Shown here one piece after another: positions 6,812-15,332 of a stretch of DNA of 33,939 nucleotides. The stretch lies in the NCBI GenBank assembly GCA_017994115.1, contig JAGOLK010000007.1:18508-52446 (forward strand), given 5' to 3'. The position numbers and the translations under genes were made by a program. The stretch is from Clostridia bacterium. Its GTDB lineage: Bacteria > Bacillota > Clostridia > Lutisporales > Lutisporaceae. The notes below the pieces were generated by a model that worked only from the letters and a program-made list of their open reading frames with translations, did not search any database and was not told where the DNA came from. Position 1 is the first letter of the stretch; each line of letters begins with the position of its first letter.

Positions 6812-7585
6812 GTGAAACAATTAAGGTTGTCTGCAGCATTTGTTGCTATTTTGCTTCTGATTGCCACGAGCTTTGGAGCAATAATCGTTCAGGGGGCTGA
6901 ACCCGAAATACCGAATCCTACAAGGGAGTTTTATGTAAATGATTTTGCCGGCATACTGGATTCCGGCACGGAAAGGGATATTCTGAAGCTGGGGGAAAGC
7001 ACTTATAAAGCAACAGATGGAGGCCAGGTTGTATTTGTCAGTATTGACACATTAAACGGAAATACTATTGAAGAGTATGCCAATGCTCTTTTCAACAAAT
7101 GGAAAATAGGTACTAAAGATAAGGGTATTCTATTCATACTCAGCATGCAGGAAAGAGAATCCCGTATTGAAGTGGGTTATGGCTATGAAGGCGTATTGAC
7201 AGATCTGGAAAGCAGCAAGCTGCTTGTGAAGTTTTCTGAACTGTATAAAGAAGAAGGTATAGACGAAGCGGTTAAAACAATTTACTCCGATATAGCCAAT
7301 ATTGTCAGCGGAAATGAAGATTTGGTACAATATCCCGAAACCAGCGAAGAAAGGCAGTATGCAGGTGACGATTTCAGCTTTTTCAGGGAGAACCCTATTA
7401 TAACTGTAATTCTGGTAATCATTATATTGATTTTAATTGTCCTGGATTTTGTATTTACCGGAGGCAGAGTAACCTTCTTCATACTTAGAATGGCTGCTTC
7501 GTCTGGCAGGCGCGGCGGAGGCGGCGGAAGGAATTCCGGAGGCGGAGGCCGTTCCGGAGGCGGAGGCGCTTCCGGCAGGTTTTAG
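6812..7585 (+). CDS. TPM domain (YgcG-type) secreted, membrane-anchored protein
   Basis: A 257-residue protein with a signal peptide (hydrophobic stretch at about 7-27) and a TPM domain (about 40-165). The domain shows the expected F-Y-V-N-D-F-A-G-I-L, G-G-Q-V-V-F-V-S-I-D-T-L, N-K-W-K-I-G-T-K-D-K-G-I-L and E-V-G-Y-G-Y-E-G-V-L-T-D motifs. A membrane helix follows (about 195-220), then a C-terminal tail of Gly, Ser and Arg repeats ending in G-A-S-G-R-F. This is the usual architecture of LemA partners, with the TPM domain outside the cell. The start is GTG 6812; GTTGGGGGG upstream serves as ribosome site. It lies 91 bp after lemA and is separated from it by a strong hairpin. Confidence 0.88.
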   Translation: MKQLRLSAAFVAILLLIATSFGAIIVQGAEPEIPNPTREFYVNDFAGILDSGTERDILKLGESTYKATDGGQVVFVSIDTLNGNTIEEYANALFNKWKIGTKDKGILFILSMQERESRIEVGYGYEGVLTDLESSKLLVKFSELYKEEGIDEAVKTIYSDIANIVSGNEDLVQYPETSEERQYAGDDFSFFRENPIITVILVIIILILIVLDFVFTGGRVTFFILRMAASSGRRGGGGGRNSGGGGRSGGGGASGRF

Positions 7586-7617
7586 GATGAACCATAGAAT
7601 AGCAGAAAAAAAGAAGA

Positions 7618-7884
7618 ATGCGACATTACTGAAGTTTGCATAATCCTCCGCAAGAGACAGTATAGTATATCGAGGCACACGGATTATGATTTTGACAGGG
7701 CTACTGATATGCATTTGAAGTTTGTAGTCATCCTACAGAGCACTTGCCTTGTATAACAGCGAGCACTTATTGGCTTTGGGCAACAGTATCAAGCTCTGAT
7801 TCTGTCCAAAGCTAATATCGTGCGAGTCGGTATACAAGGTTATTGCTCTGGGAGTATGACTACAAACTTATAGTTATGGCGCAT
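7618..7884. repeat. palindromic dispersed repeat, copy A (nested hairpin core)
   Basis: This copy begins ATGCGACATTACTGAAGTTT and ends with AAACTTATAGTTATGGCGCAT, imperfect inverted ends. Inside, the left arm (TTTGCATAATCCTCCGCAAG, AGACAGTATAGTATATCGAG, GCACACGGATTATGATTTTG) is nearly identical to copy B and to the reverse complement of the right side of copy C. After GATATGCATTTG the core and most of the right arm are replaced by a 152-nt hairpin (7718-7869). No convincing ORF. It fills the space between the TPM gene and the copper locus. Confidence 0.75.
7718..7869. repeat. 152-nt long hairpin nested in repeat copy A
   Basis: Arms pair in register: AAGTTTGTAGTCAT (7718-7731) with ATGACTACAAACTT (7856-7869), CAGAGCA (7736-7742) with TGCTCTG (7844-7850), CCTTGTATA (7747-7755) with TATACAAGG (7831-7839), and GCTTTGG (7773-7779) with CCAAAGC (7806-7812). 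It is likely a second palindromic element inserted in, or recombined with, the first. Confidence 0.7.
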
Positions 7885-7933
7885 TATTATTCCATTGTGC
7901 AGCAGCCTCAGTACTGTTCTTTGTGTTTCTGAT

Positions 7934-9724
7934 TTATGGAAGATACTTCTCTCTGATTTCCTTTATATCTGCAGCCTCAAGGTTGTCGACCACTTCAATT
8001 ATTCCTAAGATGTAATTGTCTTTTACAATTGCATAGCCATCAATATTTTTTGGACTAAACTCGATTTCATTTATACCTTTTTCGGCTGTAAAAGTCGTAA
8101 CATCTTTTCCTGTTGAGGCATCTATTATCAGGTACTCTCCTTCAGCATTGTCAAAGTCGGTTAAATCAAAGGTCAGACTGATTTTCCCGCCGCTGCCTGC
8201 AACAGCTATCAAAGGCTGAAGTTCATAACCGATACCTTTGAATGTCACACTTTGCTTCTTCCCGTCAACCAGTGCTTTACTAACTAACTTTTCAGTCGGC
8301 ACCTTGCTTATATCATCGCCGTATATGCTGGGCTGGCTTGGTTCATCCTCGTCAATCGGCACTGCACAGCAGCTTGGGCCTGTACTTGGAGGCGGCAGGG
8401 ACGGATCAGCCTTCGAGGTATCTACGGAATCAAGATTATCAACGACCTTTATGACACCGCCTATCATACCCATCCAGCAGCTGAAGTTTATATCCTTATC
8501 CCCCGGTGTAAATTCTATAATATTTTCTCCCTTTTTAATTTTCCGCTCAAGATTCAATGCTCGTGCAACAATCGCATTATTACAGGAATTCAATTCTTTT
8601 CCGTCAATTATCCACTTGACAGGTATTCCTTTCTGGACATAAAAAGCATTAGGCTTATAACCGTTATTATCAGCAGTCATATTTATAATCTGTATACCAT
8701 CCTGTAAAGTCGCCTTCGCAACATATGGATTTGAAGAGCCTACCGAATTGCTTGCAAAGGCAGTTATTGGATTAATATTTATACCTGCCAGCGCGAGGCC
8801 TCTGTTGCCCATAATCAGACCGAGTACTATTATAAGCACACCGCTGAATTTAAGTATTTTCTTGGTATAACCTTTGCTGAGCAGCCCTGATAATGCGCCG
8901 AAGGTCAGCATAAGGGGTACTGTTCCTATAGAAAATACAAACATTGCCAGGGCTCCTTTTGCCGCACTTCCCGTGCCCAGAGCGAAAAGCTGCATGGTCT
9001 GGAGCGGGCCGCAAGGCATTAGTCCGTTTAAAAGGCCGACAATAAGCGGAGAGCCGGACTTGGATTTTGCTTTACATGCAAATTGGGGAAGCCTAATCTG
9101 AAACTTTCTGAAAGCGCTGAAGCCTGCCATATTTAAACCCATAATAATCATAAATACACCGGCAAATATCTGAACGGCGGCTTTTGTAGTAATAGAAAGC
9201 GTAAATACTGAACCAAGGGCACCGATTGCCCCGCCAAGAATAGTGTAAGATATGACTCTCCCAATATTATATAATAGAGCCGGCTGAACGGCTTCGAACT
9301 TGTTTTTACTTTCTTTTGACAAGCTTTGTGAAAGCATTATACCGCCGCACATACCTACGCAGTGGAGCGAAGTAAGAACTCCTACGACAAAAAGAACCGC
9401 ATAGGAAGCATTGGCAAGCTTTGCCTCCATGTCAAAACCGCCGGTTTTTAACCCGAGCAGCACTATACCCACCGCAATTATAAGGATCCCCATGAATTTA
9501 TAGTCCTTGGAACCTTCTGTGCTGTATCCGGCATTTTTTACAGCATCCTTAATATTATTCATGCTGCATAATTCATCATCATATTCAATTTCCATATATT
9601 GTCCGCTGTAGCTGGCTTTGGCATATATAATTCCCTCTAATTGCCTGACGGCTTTTTCAACACGATTTTCACAAGAGGTGCAGGTCATTTCATAAATTTT
9701 GATTTTTTCTCTCTTAATGCTCAT
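7934..9724 (-). CDS. HMA - TauE/SafE membrane - cupredoxin-like fusion, copper handling
   Basis: A 596-residue multidomain protein. Residues 5-70 are a heavy-metal-associated domain (M-T-C-T-S-C). Residues about 78-315 are a sulfite exporter TauE/SafE (DsbD-like) membrane domain with L-H-C-V-G-M-C-G-G and N-G-L-M-P-C-G-P-L, cysteine motifs that in this subgroup are linked to copper or thiol transfer. Residues about 335-425 form a cupredoxin-like domain ending F-S-C-W-M-G-M-I-G-G-V-I-K-V-V-D, with candidate Cys and Met ligands. A Pro-rich linker with S-C-C-A-V then leads to a C-terminal beta domain that repeats the I-x-E-V-V-D-N-L-E ending. AGGAGG precedes ATG 9724. It diverges from copA across 171 bp with a CsoR-like site, which supports Cu(I) trafficking to or across the membrane. 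Substrate and direction are inferred. Confidence 0.82.
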   Translation of the reverse strand: MSIKREKIKIYEMTCTSCENRVEKAVRQLEGIIYAKASYSGQYMEIEYDDELCSMNNIKDAVKNAGYSTEGSKDYKFMGILIIAVGIVLLGLKTGGFDMEAKLANASYAVLFVVGVLTSLHCVGMCGGIMLSQSLSKESKNKFEAVQPALLYNIGRVISYTILGGAIGALGSVFTLSITTKAAVQIFAGVFMIIMGLNMAGFSAFRKFQIRLPQFACKAKSKSGSPLIVGLLNGLMPCGPLQTMQLFALGTGSAAKGALAMFVFSIGTVPLMLTFGALSGLLSKGYTKKILKFSGVLIIVLGLIMGNRGLALAGININPITAFASNSVGSSNPYVAKATLQDGIQIINMTADNNGYKPNAFYVQKGIPVKWIIDGKELNSCNNAIVARALNLERKIKKGENIIEFTPGDKDINFSCWMGMIGGVIKVVDNLDSVDTSKADPSLPPPSTGPSCCAVPIDEDEPSQPSIYGDDISKVPTEKLVSKALVDGKKQSVTFKGIGYELQPLIAVAGSGGKISLTFDLTDFDNAEGEYLIIDASTGKDVTTFTAEKGINEIEFSPKNIDGYAIVKDNYILGIIEVVDNLEAADIKEIREKYLP

Positions 9725-9854
9725 AACTATCCTCCTAAATGTACTTGTGAATTATAGTATATATATCAAATATGTTGATTTTATGGAGATTGGGAAAAAT
9801 AAATAAATGAATCTTCATAAAATCTCCACAAAGTGATATTATATTATTATACAG

Positions 9855-9870
9855 ATAGGGTAGGGGGGTA
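9855..9870. promoter_or_regulatory. probable CsoR operator upstream of copA
   Basis: ATAGGGTAGGGGGGTA is a G-tract element of the kind bound by CsoR-family copper sensors. It sits about 25 bp before copA, just after an AT-rich segment suited to a -10 box (TATTATTATAC around 9842-9852). A csoR gene ends this operon. The same 171-bp region must also carry the promoter of the divergent HMA/TauE gene, so both could be under one repressor. Confidence 0.5.
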
Positions 9871-9895
9871 AAGTAAATACGAAAGGAGAAATAAA

Positions 9896-12355
9896 ATGCG
9901 ATCAGATATTTTCAAAATAAATGGTATGACATGCGCAGCATGTGCCAAAGCAGTAGAGAGAGCAGTTAAGAAGCTGGACGGAGTATCAGATGCTACGGTT
10001 AATTTAGCGACAGAAAAGCTTTCCCTTACCTATGATGAAGAAAAAATTAAACCCGGTGACATTATGGATGCTGTCGCAAAAGCAGGATACGAAGCTGTAG
10101 AAGAGAAAAAAACAAAGGAGGTTTCCATACCGATTGAAGGTATGACTTGTGCTGCTTGTGCCAAATCAATAGAGAGGGCAGTCGGCAAGCTTTCCGGAGT
10201 AGAGGTTGTTTCAGTCAATTTTGCAACTGAAAAAGCGAATATCCGATATAATCCGGCTGATCTGAGGCTGTCGGAAATAAAGCAGGCTATTGCAAAGGCA
10301 GGCTACAAGGCTCTTGAAATAGAGAGCAAGGATAAGGTGGATGAGGATAAAAAGCGCAAGGACAGGGAAATCCGGATTCTATGGACAAAGTTTATTGTTT
10401 CAGCGATTTTTGCTGTTCCGCTTCTTTATATAGCAATGGGTGCCATGTTGGGATGGCCTATGCCTCAGGTTTTGAACCCAATGGAGTATCCGCTCCGTTA
10501 CGCATTGGTGGAGGTCTTGCTTACAATACCGATAGTCGTAGCAGGAAATCGTTTTTATACAGTGGGGTTCAAGGCGATATTGCACAGAAGCCCCAATATG
10601 GATTCATTGATAGCAATGGGTACTTCAGCCGCAGTGCTTTACAGCCTGTATTCGACTTATCAGATAAGCATCGGGCATTTTATGTATGTTGAGGATTTAT
10701 ACTTTGAAACAGCAGGGGTCATTATTACATTGATTCTATTAGGAAAATCCCTGGAAGCGGTATCAAAAGGAAGGACCTCGGAGGCTATCAAGAAATTGAT
10801 GGGCCTAGCTCCCAAAACGGCCATAGTAATGCAGGAGGGTGAGGAAATCGAGATACCCATTGAGGAAGTTGAAGTGGGCGATATTATTGTAGTAAAGCCC
10901 GGTTCGAAAATTCCTGTGGATGGAGAAGTGGTTGAAGGCCTTACAGCAATTGATGAATCCATGTTGACCGGTGAGAGCATTCCTGTGGAGAAAAGGCCGG
11001 GGGATAAAGTATTTGCAGCAAGTATAAACAAGACTGGTTCAATAAGATTCAAGGCTACAAAAGTAGGAAGCGATACAGCCCTGGCTCAGATAATTAAGCT
11101 GGTGGAAGATGCCCAAGGCTCAAAGGCACCTATTGCACAAATGGCGGATATTGTTTCAGGATATTTTGTACCTATTGTTTTCGTTATAGCAACCTTATCA
11201 GCATTGGCATGGTACTTTATCGGCGGGGAAACACCGGTATTCTCACTAACGATTTTTATAGCCGTATTGGTTATTGCCTGCCCCTGCGCATTAGGCCTGG
11301 CTACTCCGACAGCAATAATGGTAGGAACAGGCAAAGGTGCAGAATACGGAGTGCTGATTAAAGGTGGAGAAGCACTTGAAACAACACATAAAATAAAGAC
11401 GATAGTATTTGACAAAACAGGTACGATAACCGAAGGAAGGCCGGAGGTAACGGATATTGTAACTACAAAAATTATAGACATAAACAGGCTTCTTCAGATT
11501 GCTGCATCTGCTGAGAAAGGCTCAGAGCATCCCCTAGGGGAAGCAATAGTCCGCGGGGCAGAGAAAGAGAATCTGGAAAATCTTAAGGTTGACAAGTTCA
11601 ATGCAATACCGGGCCATGGTATTGAGGTTGAGATCGAAGGGAAGAATATATTACTGGGCAACAGGAAGCTTATGACAGAAAGGAATATCAGTCTTTCCGA
11701 GCTTGAAACCGAATCAGACAGATTGGCATCAGAAGGAAGGACACCGATGTATGCAGCAATTGACAATCAGCCGGCCGGTATTATTGCAGTTGCGGACATA
11801 GTAAAAGAGAGCAGCGCCAAAGCAATAAAGAGGCTTCATGAAATGGGTATAGAAGTAGCCATGATTACCGGAGACAATCGCAAGACAGCGGATGCCATAG
11901 CAAAGCAGGTTGGAATAGACCGTGTACTGGCTGAGGTTCTTCCCCAGGATAAGGCTAATGAAGTTAAAAAGCTGCAGTCTGAAGGCAAGAAGGTTGCAAT
12001 GGTTGGTGACGGAATCAACGATGCACCAGCATTGGCACAGGCGGATATAGGTATTGCTATCGGCTCAGGTACTGACGTGGCTATGGAATCTGCAGATATA
12101 GTTTTGATGAGAAGCGATTTGATGGATGTGCCTACTGCTATTCAGCTCAGTAAGAGTACAATAAGGAATATCAAGCAGAATCTTTTCTGGGCATTTGGCT
12201 ACAACGTAGCCGGAATACCGGTTGCAGCAGGATTGCTTCACGTCTTTGGAGGCCCGCTTTTAAATCCGATACTTGCAGCGGCAGCCATGTCGTTAAGCTC
12301 AGTTTCGGTATTGACAAACGCCTTAAGGCTGAAAGGCTTTAAACCATATAAGTAG
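9896..12355 (+). CDS. copA: Cu(I)-exporting P1B-type ATPase CopA
   Basis: An 819-residue P-type ATPase that pumps Cu(I) out of the cytoplasm. It has two N-terminal HMA domains, each with G-M-T-C-A-A-C (first cysteine pair at 13 and 16, the second domain around residues 80-145). Eight membrane helices follow, with the ion-binding C-P-C at 462-464, the phosphorylation site D-K-T-G-T (D506), S-E-H-P-L-G for the class-specific His-Pro, the actuator T-G-E-S, and G-D-G-I-N-D-A-P. The helix motifs F-G-Y-N-V-A-G and M-S-L-S-S-V-S-V specify Cu(I)/Ag(I) transport (P1B-1). GAAAGGAG precedes ATG 9896. It is followed by copZ at 20 bp and csoR, a standard copper-induced operon. Confidence 0.96.
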   Translation: MRSDIFKINGMTCAACAKAVERAVKKLDGVSDATVNLATEKLSLTYDEEKIKPGDIMDAVAKAGYEAVEEKKTKEVSIPIEGMTCAACAKSIERAVGKLSGVEVVSVNFATEKANIRYNPADLRLSEIKQAIAKAGYKALEIESKDKVDEDKKRKDREIRILWTKFIVSAIFAVPLLYIAMGAMLGWPMPQVLNPMEYPLRYALVEVLLTIPIVVAGNRFYTVGFKAILHRSPNMDSLIAMGTSAAVLYSLYSTYQISIGHFMYVEDLYFETAGVIITLILLGKSLEAVSKGRTSEAIKKLMGLAPKTAIVMQEGEEIEIPIEEVEVGDIIVVKPGSKIPVDGEVVEGLTAIDESMLTGESIPVEKRPGDKVFAASINKTGSIRFKATKVGSDTALAQIIKLVEDAQGSKAPIAQMADIVSGYFVPIVFVIATLSALAWYFIGGETPVFSLTIFIAVLVIACPCALGLATPTAIMVGTGKGAEYGVLIKGGEALETTHKIKTIVFDKTGTITEGRPEVTDIVTTKIIDINRLLQIAASAEKGSEHPLGEAIVRGAEKENLENLKVDKFNAIPGHGIEVEIEGKNILLGNRKLMTERNISLSELETESDRLASEGRTPMYAAIDNQPAGIIAVADIVKESSAKAIKRLHEMGIEVAMITGDNRKTADAIAKQVGIDRVLAEVLPQDKANEVKKLQSEGKKVAMVGDGINDAPALAQADIGIAIGSGTDVAMESADIVLMRSDLMDVPTAIQLSKSTIRNIKQNLFWAFGYNVAGIPVAAGLLHVFGGPLLNPILAAAAMSLSSVSVLTNALRLKGFKPYK

Positions 12356-12375
12356 AATTTAAGGAGGAATAAAAG

Positions 12376-12591
12376 ATGAAAAAACAGATAAGTATTGAAG
12401 GAATGAGCTGCGGCCACTGCGTTAAGCATGTTGAGGGCGCACTTGGAGAAGTTCCCGGCGTAATAAAGGTCGATGCGAGTTTGGAAGGCAAATATGCAAT
12501 TGTGGAATTGGAAAAGGAAGTTCCCGATGCTGTGCTTAAGAATGCGATTGATGAGGCAGGCTATGATGCCGGAGCTGTAAAAGAGCTGTAA
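12376..12591 (+). CDS. copZ: copper chaperone CopZ
   Basis: A 71-residue single HMA domain, K-Q-I-S-I-E-G-M-S-C-G-H-C-V-K-H-V-E. The metal site is M-S-C-G-H-C, which differs from the C-A-A-C of the ATPase domains next door. The rest follows the babbab ferredoxin-like fold (G-V-I-K-V-D-A-S-L, A-I-V-E-L, A-I-D-E-A-G-Y-D). It would carry Cu(I) to CopA and CsoR in the cytoplasm. AAGGAGG lies just before ATG 12376; it is transcribed with copA (20 bp upstream) and csoR (24 bp downstream). Confidence 0.93.
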   Translation: MKKQISIEGMSCGHCVKHVEGALGEVPGVIKVDASLEGKYAIVELEKEVPDAVLKNAIDEAGYDAGAVKEL

Positions 12592-12615
12592 ATAAGCAGT
12601 AAAGGAGGAATACCC

Positions 12616-12912
12616 TTGGATTGTAATTGCGACCACAATGCAACTGTCCGAACAGAAAAAGAAAAGAAGGATATCATATCCAGGCTGAACCGCATTGAGG
12701 GTCAGGTAAGGGGCATCAAGGGAATGATAGAGAAGGATGTATACTGTGACGACGTTTTAAACCAGATATCCTCTGTAAACTCAGCAATGAATTCGGTAGG
12801 CAAGCTGATTTTGAAAAATCATATGAAATCCTGCCTGATAAAACGTATTCAAGCCGGGGAACTGGATGTGGTCGACGAGCTGCTTTATACAATTGAAAAG
12901 ATGCTGAAATAA
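12616..12912 (+). CDS. csoR: CsoR-family copper-sensing repressor
   Basis: A 98-residue all-helical DUF156 repressor. The W-x-Y fingerprint equivalents are in place: C44, H69 and C73, with exactly the C-x24-H-x3-C spacing of the Cu(I) site in CsoR. The DNA-contact region R-L-N-R-I-E-G-Q-V-R-G-I-K-G-M-I is typical. The N-terminus adds a Cys/His patch (D-C-N-C-D-H) that might bind metal too. The start is TTG 12616, preceded by AAAGGAGG. Cu(I) binding should release it from the site before copA, so the operon is autoregulated. A strong terminator follows 22 bp downstream. Confidence 0.93.
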   Translation: MDCNCDHNATVRTEKEKKDIISRLNRIEGQVRGIKGMIEKDVYCDDVLNQISSVNSAMNSVGKLILKNHMKSCLIKRIQAGELDVVDELLYTIEKMLK

Positions 12913-12934
12913 AGAAGGTAGGTTATTTATTATG

Positions 12935-12978
12935 AAAAATAGAACCTTGTTGCCTTAGGACAGTGAGGTTCTATTTTT
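12935..12978 (+). terminator. terminator of the copA-copZ-csoR operon
   Basis: AAAAATAGAACCT (12935-12947) is the exact reverse complement of AGGTTCTATTTTT (12966-12978), with an 18-nt loop and a T-rich 3' side. The flanking A and T runs mean it could work in both directions. Confidence 0.8.
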
Positions 12979-13037
12979 ATTATTTTGGAAAATTATGGCT
13001 TGAAATTTACCGGATATTGTGATACCATTTAAATAAA

Positions 13038-13053
13038 ATTGGTATATACAACA
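13038..13053. promoter_or_regulatory. NagR/DasR-type (dre) operator
   Basis: ATTGGTATATACAACA closely matches the dre operator recognised by B. subtilis NagR (ATTGGTATAGACAACT as I recall it), a loose inverted repeat of TGGT..ACAA. It lies about 50 bp before the GntR-family gene, and TTGGTA with TAATAA 17 bp further on could be the promoter it overlaps. Repression relieved by GlcNAc-6-P or GlcN-6-P would be expected. Confidence 0.6.
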
Positions 13054-13103
13054 TAACAACATAATAATATATCATACAAATATTAGAAAGAGTAGGTGAA
13101 GTT

Positions 13104-13835
13104 ATGAGAAAAGTAAACAAGAATTCACCGCTGCCGCTCTACTACCAGCTTAAGGAAATAATATGCGAGCTGATTGAGAACGAGGAGTTGAAGCCCAACG
13201 ACCCAATACCTCCTGAGCGAGAGCTTTGTGAATATCATGGAGTAAGCAGGATGACGGTCAATAAGGCTATAACCAATCTGGTTAATGAAGGCCTGGTATA
13301 CAGGGAGCAGGGAAAAGGGACCTTTGTTGCCAAACCTAAGGAAGGCTACCAGCTGTCAAGGCTGCTTAGCTTTACAGAGGATATGAAGGCTAAAGGGCTT
13401 CAGGTTGATACAAGGATTATCTCCTTCCAGAAAAAAGCTTCCACACGTAAGCTTCAGAAGGCTCTGAACCTGTCTGAGAAGGAAGAGGTATTTGAGATCA
13501 AAAGATTGAGGCTGGTGGCAGGGGAACCCTATGCTCTGGAAACAGCATATCTGCCGGTAAGCCTTTGCGCAGGGCTTACTATGGAAAGGCTGGAGGGGAA
13601 ATCCCTATATGATATTCTGCTTAGCGAATATGGGCTTAAAATGGATTATGCCCATCAGACCATAGAAGCGGTAATACTTGATGAATATGAAAGCGATATG
13701 CTGCAGGTGCCGGAAAAATCCATTGCACTTATGCTTTCCAGAAAGACATACCTGGAGGGTGACAGGCCTATGGAGCTTACAAAGGCCGTATACAGAGGAG
13801 ATAAGTACAAATTCGAGGTGGTGTTGAGGCGCTGA
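13104..13835 (+). CDS. nagR: GntR/HutC-family regulator of amino-sugar use (NagR-like)
   Basis: A 243-residue regulator. Residues about 5-75 form the GntR winged helix: P-L-Y-Y-Q-L-K-E-I-I, P-P-E-R-E-L-C-E-Y-H-G-V-S-R-M-T-V-N-K-A-I and Y-R-E-Q-G-K-G-T-F-V-A. Residues about 90-240 form a UTRA ligand domain of the HutC type, with the usual E-T-A-Y-L-P and S-R-K-T-Y-L segments. The UTRA domain of NagR/DasR binds GlcN-6-P or GlcNAc-6-P. Position at the head of an EIICB-murQ-nagA cluster and the dre-like site upstream support this specificity. ATG 13104 has GAGTAGGTGAAG before it. It probably represses its own operon. Confidence 0.85.
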   Translation: MRKVNKNSPLPLYYQLKEIICELIENEELKPNDPIPPERELCEYHGVSRMTVNKAITNLVNEGLVYREQGKGTFVAKPKEGYQLSRLLSFTEDMKAKGLQVDTRIISFQKKASTRKLQKALNLSEKEEVFEIKRLRLVAGEPYALETAYLPVSLCAGLTMERLEGKSLYDILLSEYGLKMDYAHQTIEAVILDEYESDMLQVPEKSIALMLSRKTYLEGDRPMELTKAVYRGDKYKFEVVLRR

Positions 13836-13881
13836 AAATTATACTATGAACAATTATTAAAATAAAAAGGGGGTTAGGTAT

Positions 13882-15264
13882 ATGAAAATCGAGTTTGGTA
13901 AACTACAAAGACTTGGAAAAGCCATGATGCTGCCTGTGGCAGTATTGCCTGCAGCAGCACTTCTGCTGAGGCTGGGGCAGCCGGATGTTTTCAACATTCC
14001 TTTCATGGCAAAAGCCGGTGGTGCCGTATTTGACAACTTGGCACTTATTTTTGCAATTGGTATTGCAGTCGGGTTATCCCATGACAGCGGCGGTGCTGCC
14101 GGTTTATCAGGTGCAGTTGGCTATTTTGTACTTGTAAACGGGTTGAGCACAATAAACCCGGAGCTGAACATGAGTGTTCTTGCCGGTATCATTTCAGGTG
14201 TAGTTGCAGGAAGCCTTTATAATAAGTACTATAATATCAAGCTGCCTGAGTTCCTCGGATTTTTCGGAGGCAGAAGGTTTGTGCCCATAGTAACTGCAGC
14301 TGCAATGATGGTTTTGGCAGGTGTCTTCGGAATAATCTGGGGACCGATACAGAATGCTATCAACTCAATGGGGCAGTGGATAATAGGAGCAGGGGCAGCA
14401 GGAGTATTCATTTTCGGTTTACTCAACAGGCTGCTTATTCCCTTCGGACTGCACCATGTATTGAACAGTTTCATATGGTTTGTATTCGGCAGCTATACCG
14501 ATGCTGCAGGCCAGGTATGGACCGGTGACCTAAACAGATTCTTCCATGGAGATCCGACAGCGGGCAACTTTATGGCAGGCTTCTACCTAATTTTCATGTT
14601 TGCCCTGCCGGCAGTGGCACTGGCTATATACAGGACAGCAAAGCCAGAAAACAGGAAGGCAGTCGGTGGTGCACTATTTTCTGTTGCATTTACAGCGTTC
14701 CTTACCGGTATTACAGAACCAATAGAGTTCATGTTCATGTTCCTGGCACCGGTGCTCTATGTACTGCATGCAGTGCTTACGGGATTGGCCCTTGCAGTAT
14801 CATATACCTTTGGGATACTGCATGGTTTCGGCTTCTCAGCAGGTTTCATAGATTATGCGCTTAACTGGGGACTGGCAACCAATCCGGTTATGATAATTCC
14901 GATAGGCCTTGTATTTGGTTTGGTATACTACATAATATTTGTATGGGTTATTCAGAAGCTTGACATTCCTACTCCCGGAAGGGTAGATGAGGAAATGGAC
15001 GAGAGCGCTATGGGCAGCTTGAATGTCAGTGAATTTTCTGCTAAACTGGTGGAAAGACTTGGAGGGAAAGCCAATATTGATGCATTGGACGCATGCATAA
15101 CAAGGCTTAGAATGACTGTTAAGGATCCTGATGCAATTGACGAAGCTGCTCTTAAGTCAATGGGCATCAAGGGTTTGCTGAAGAAGGCCAACAATATCCA
15201 GGTTATAGTGGGAACAAGAGCAGAGCTGATAGCTGATGAAATGAAAAAATCCATAAAAATGTAA
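13882..15264 (+). CDS. nagE: PTS EIICB permease, N-acetylglucosamine type
   Basis: A 460-residue PTS sugar transporter. Residues 1-365 are an EIIC domain of the glucose/GlcNAc family (R-L-G-K-A-M-M-L-P-V-A-V-L-P-A-A, G-L-H-H-V-L-N-S-F, G-I-T-E-P-I-E-F-M-F). Residues about 382-455 are the EIIB domain with phospho-cysteine C405 in L-D-A-C-I-T-R-L-R. It imports and phosphorylates its sugar on entry to give the 6-phosphate. NagA downstream points to GlcNAc; murQ next to it leaves MurNAc, or both, as possibilities. It has no EIIA domain of its own, and the separate EIIA at 17682 in the same operon would complete it. AAAAGGGGG precedes ATG 13882. Confidence 0.9.
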   Translation: MKIEFGKLQRLGKAMMLPVAVLPAAALLLRLGQPDVFNIPFMAKAGGAVFDNLALIFAIGIAVGLSHDSGGAAGLSGAVGYFVLVNGLSTINPELNMSVLAGIISGVVAGSLYNKYYNIKLPEFLGFFGGRRFVPIVTAAAMMVLAGVFGIIWGPIQNAINSMGQWIIGAGAAGVFIFGLLNRLLIPFGLHHVLNSFIWFVFGSYTDAAGQVWTGDLNRFFHGDPTAGNFMAGFYLIFMFALPAVALAIYRTAKPENRKAVGGALFSVAFTAFLTGITEPIEFMFMFLAPVLYVLHAVLTGLALAVSYTFGILHGFGFSAGFIDYALNWGLATNPVMIIPIGLVFGLVYYIIFVWVIQKLDIPTPGRVDEEMDESAMGSLNVSEFSAKLVERLGGKANIDALDACITRLRMTVKDPDAIDEAALKSMGIKGLLKKANNIQVIVGTRAELIADEMKKSIKM

Positions 15265-15285
15265 CAGAAAAAATGTAACAGACAA

Positions 15286-15311
15286 CAGGGCGGCTTATGC
15301 CGCCTTGTTTT
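15286..15311 (+). terminator. terminator/attenuator between nagE and murQ
   Basis: CAGGGCGGC (15286-15294) pairs with GCCGCCTTG (15299-15307), loop TTAT, followed by TTTT. Inside an operon it probably gives partial read-through, lowering the enzyme genes relative to the transporter. Confidence 0.65.
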
Positions 15312-15332
15312 AAGACCGGAGGAGGTACTGCG

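Noticed and set aside
7433-7714. Minus-strand ORF (and similar ones near 25723-25905) with a shared peptide S-P-V-K-I-I-I-R-V-P-R-Y
   Set aside because: The shared peptide is just the translation of the left arm of the palindromic repeat; the flanks do not match, and no ribosome site was found.
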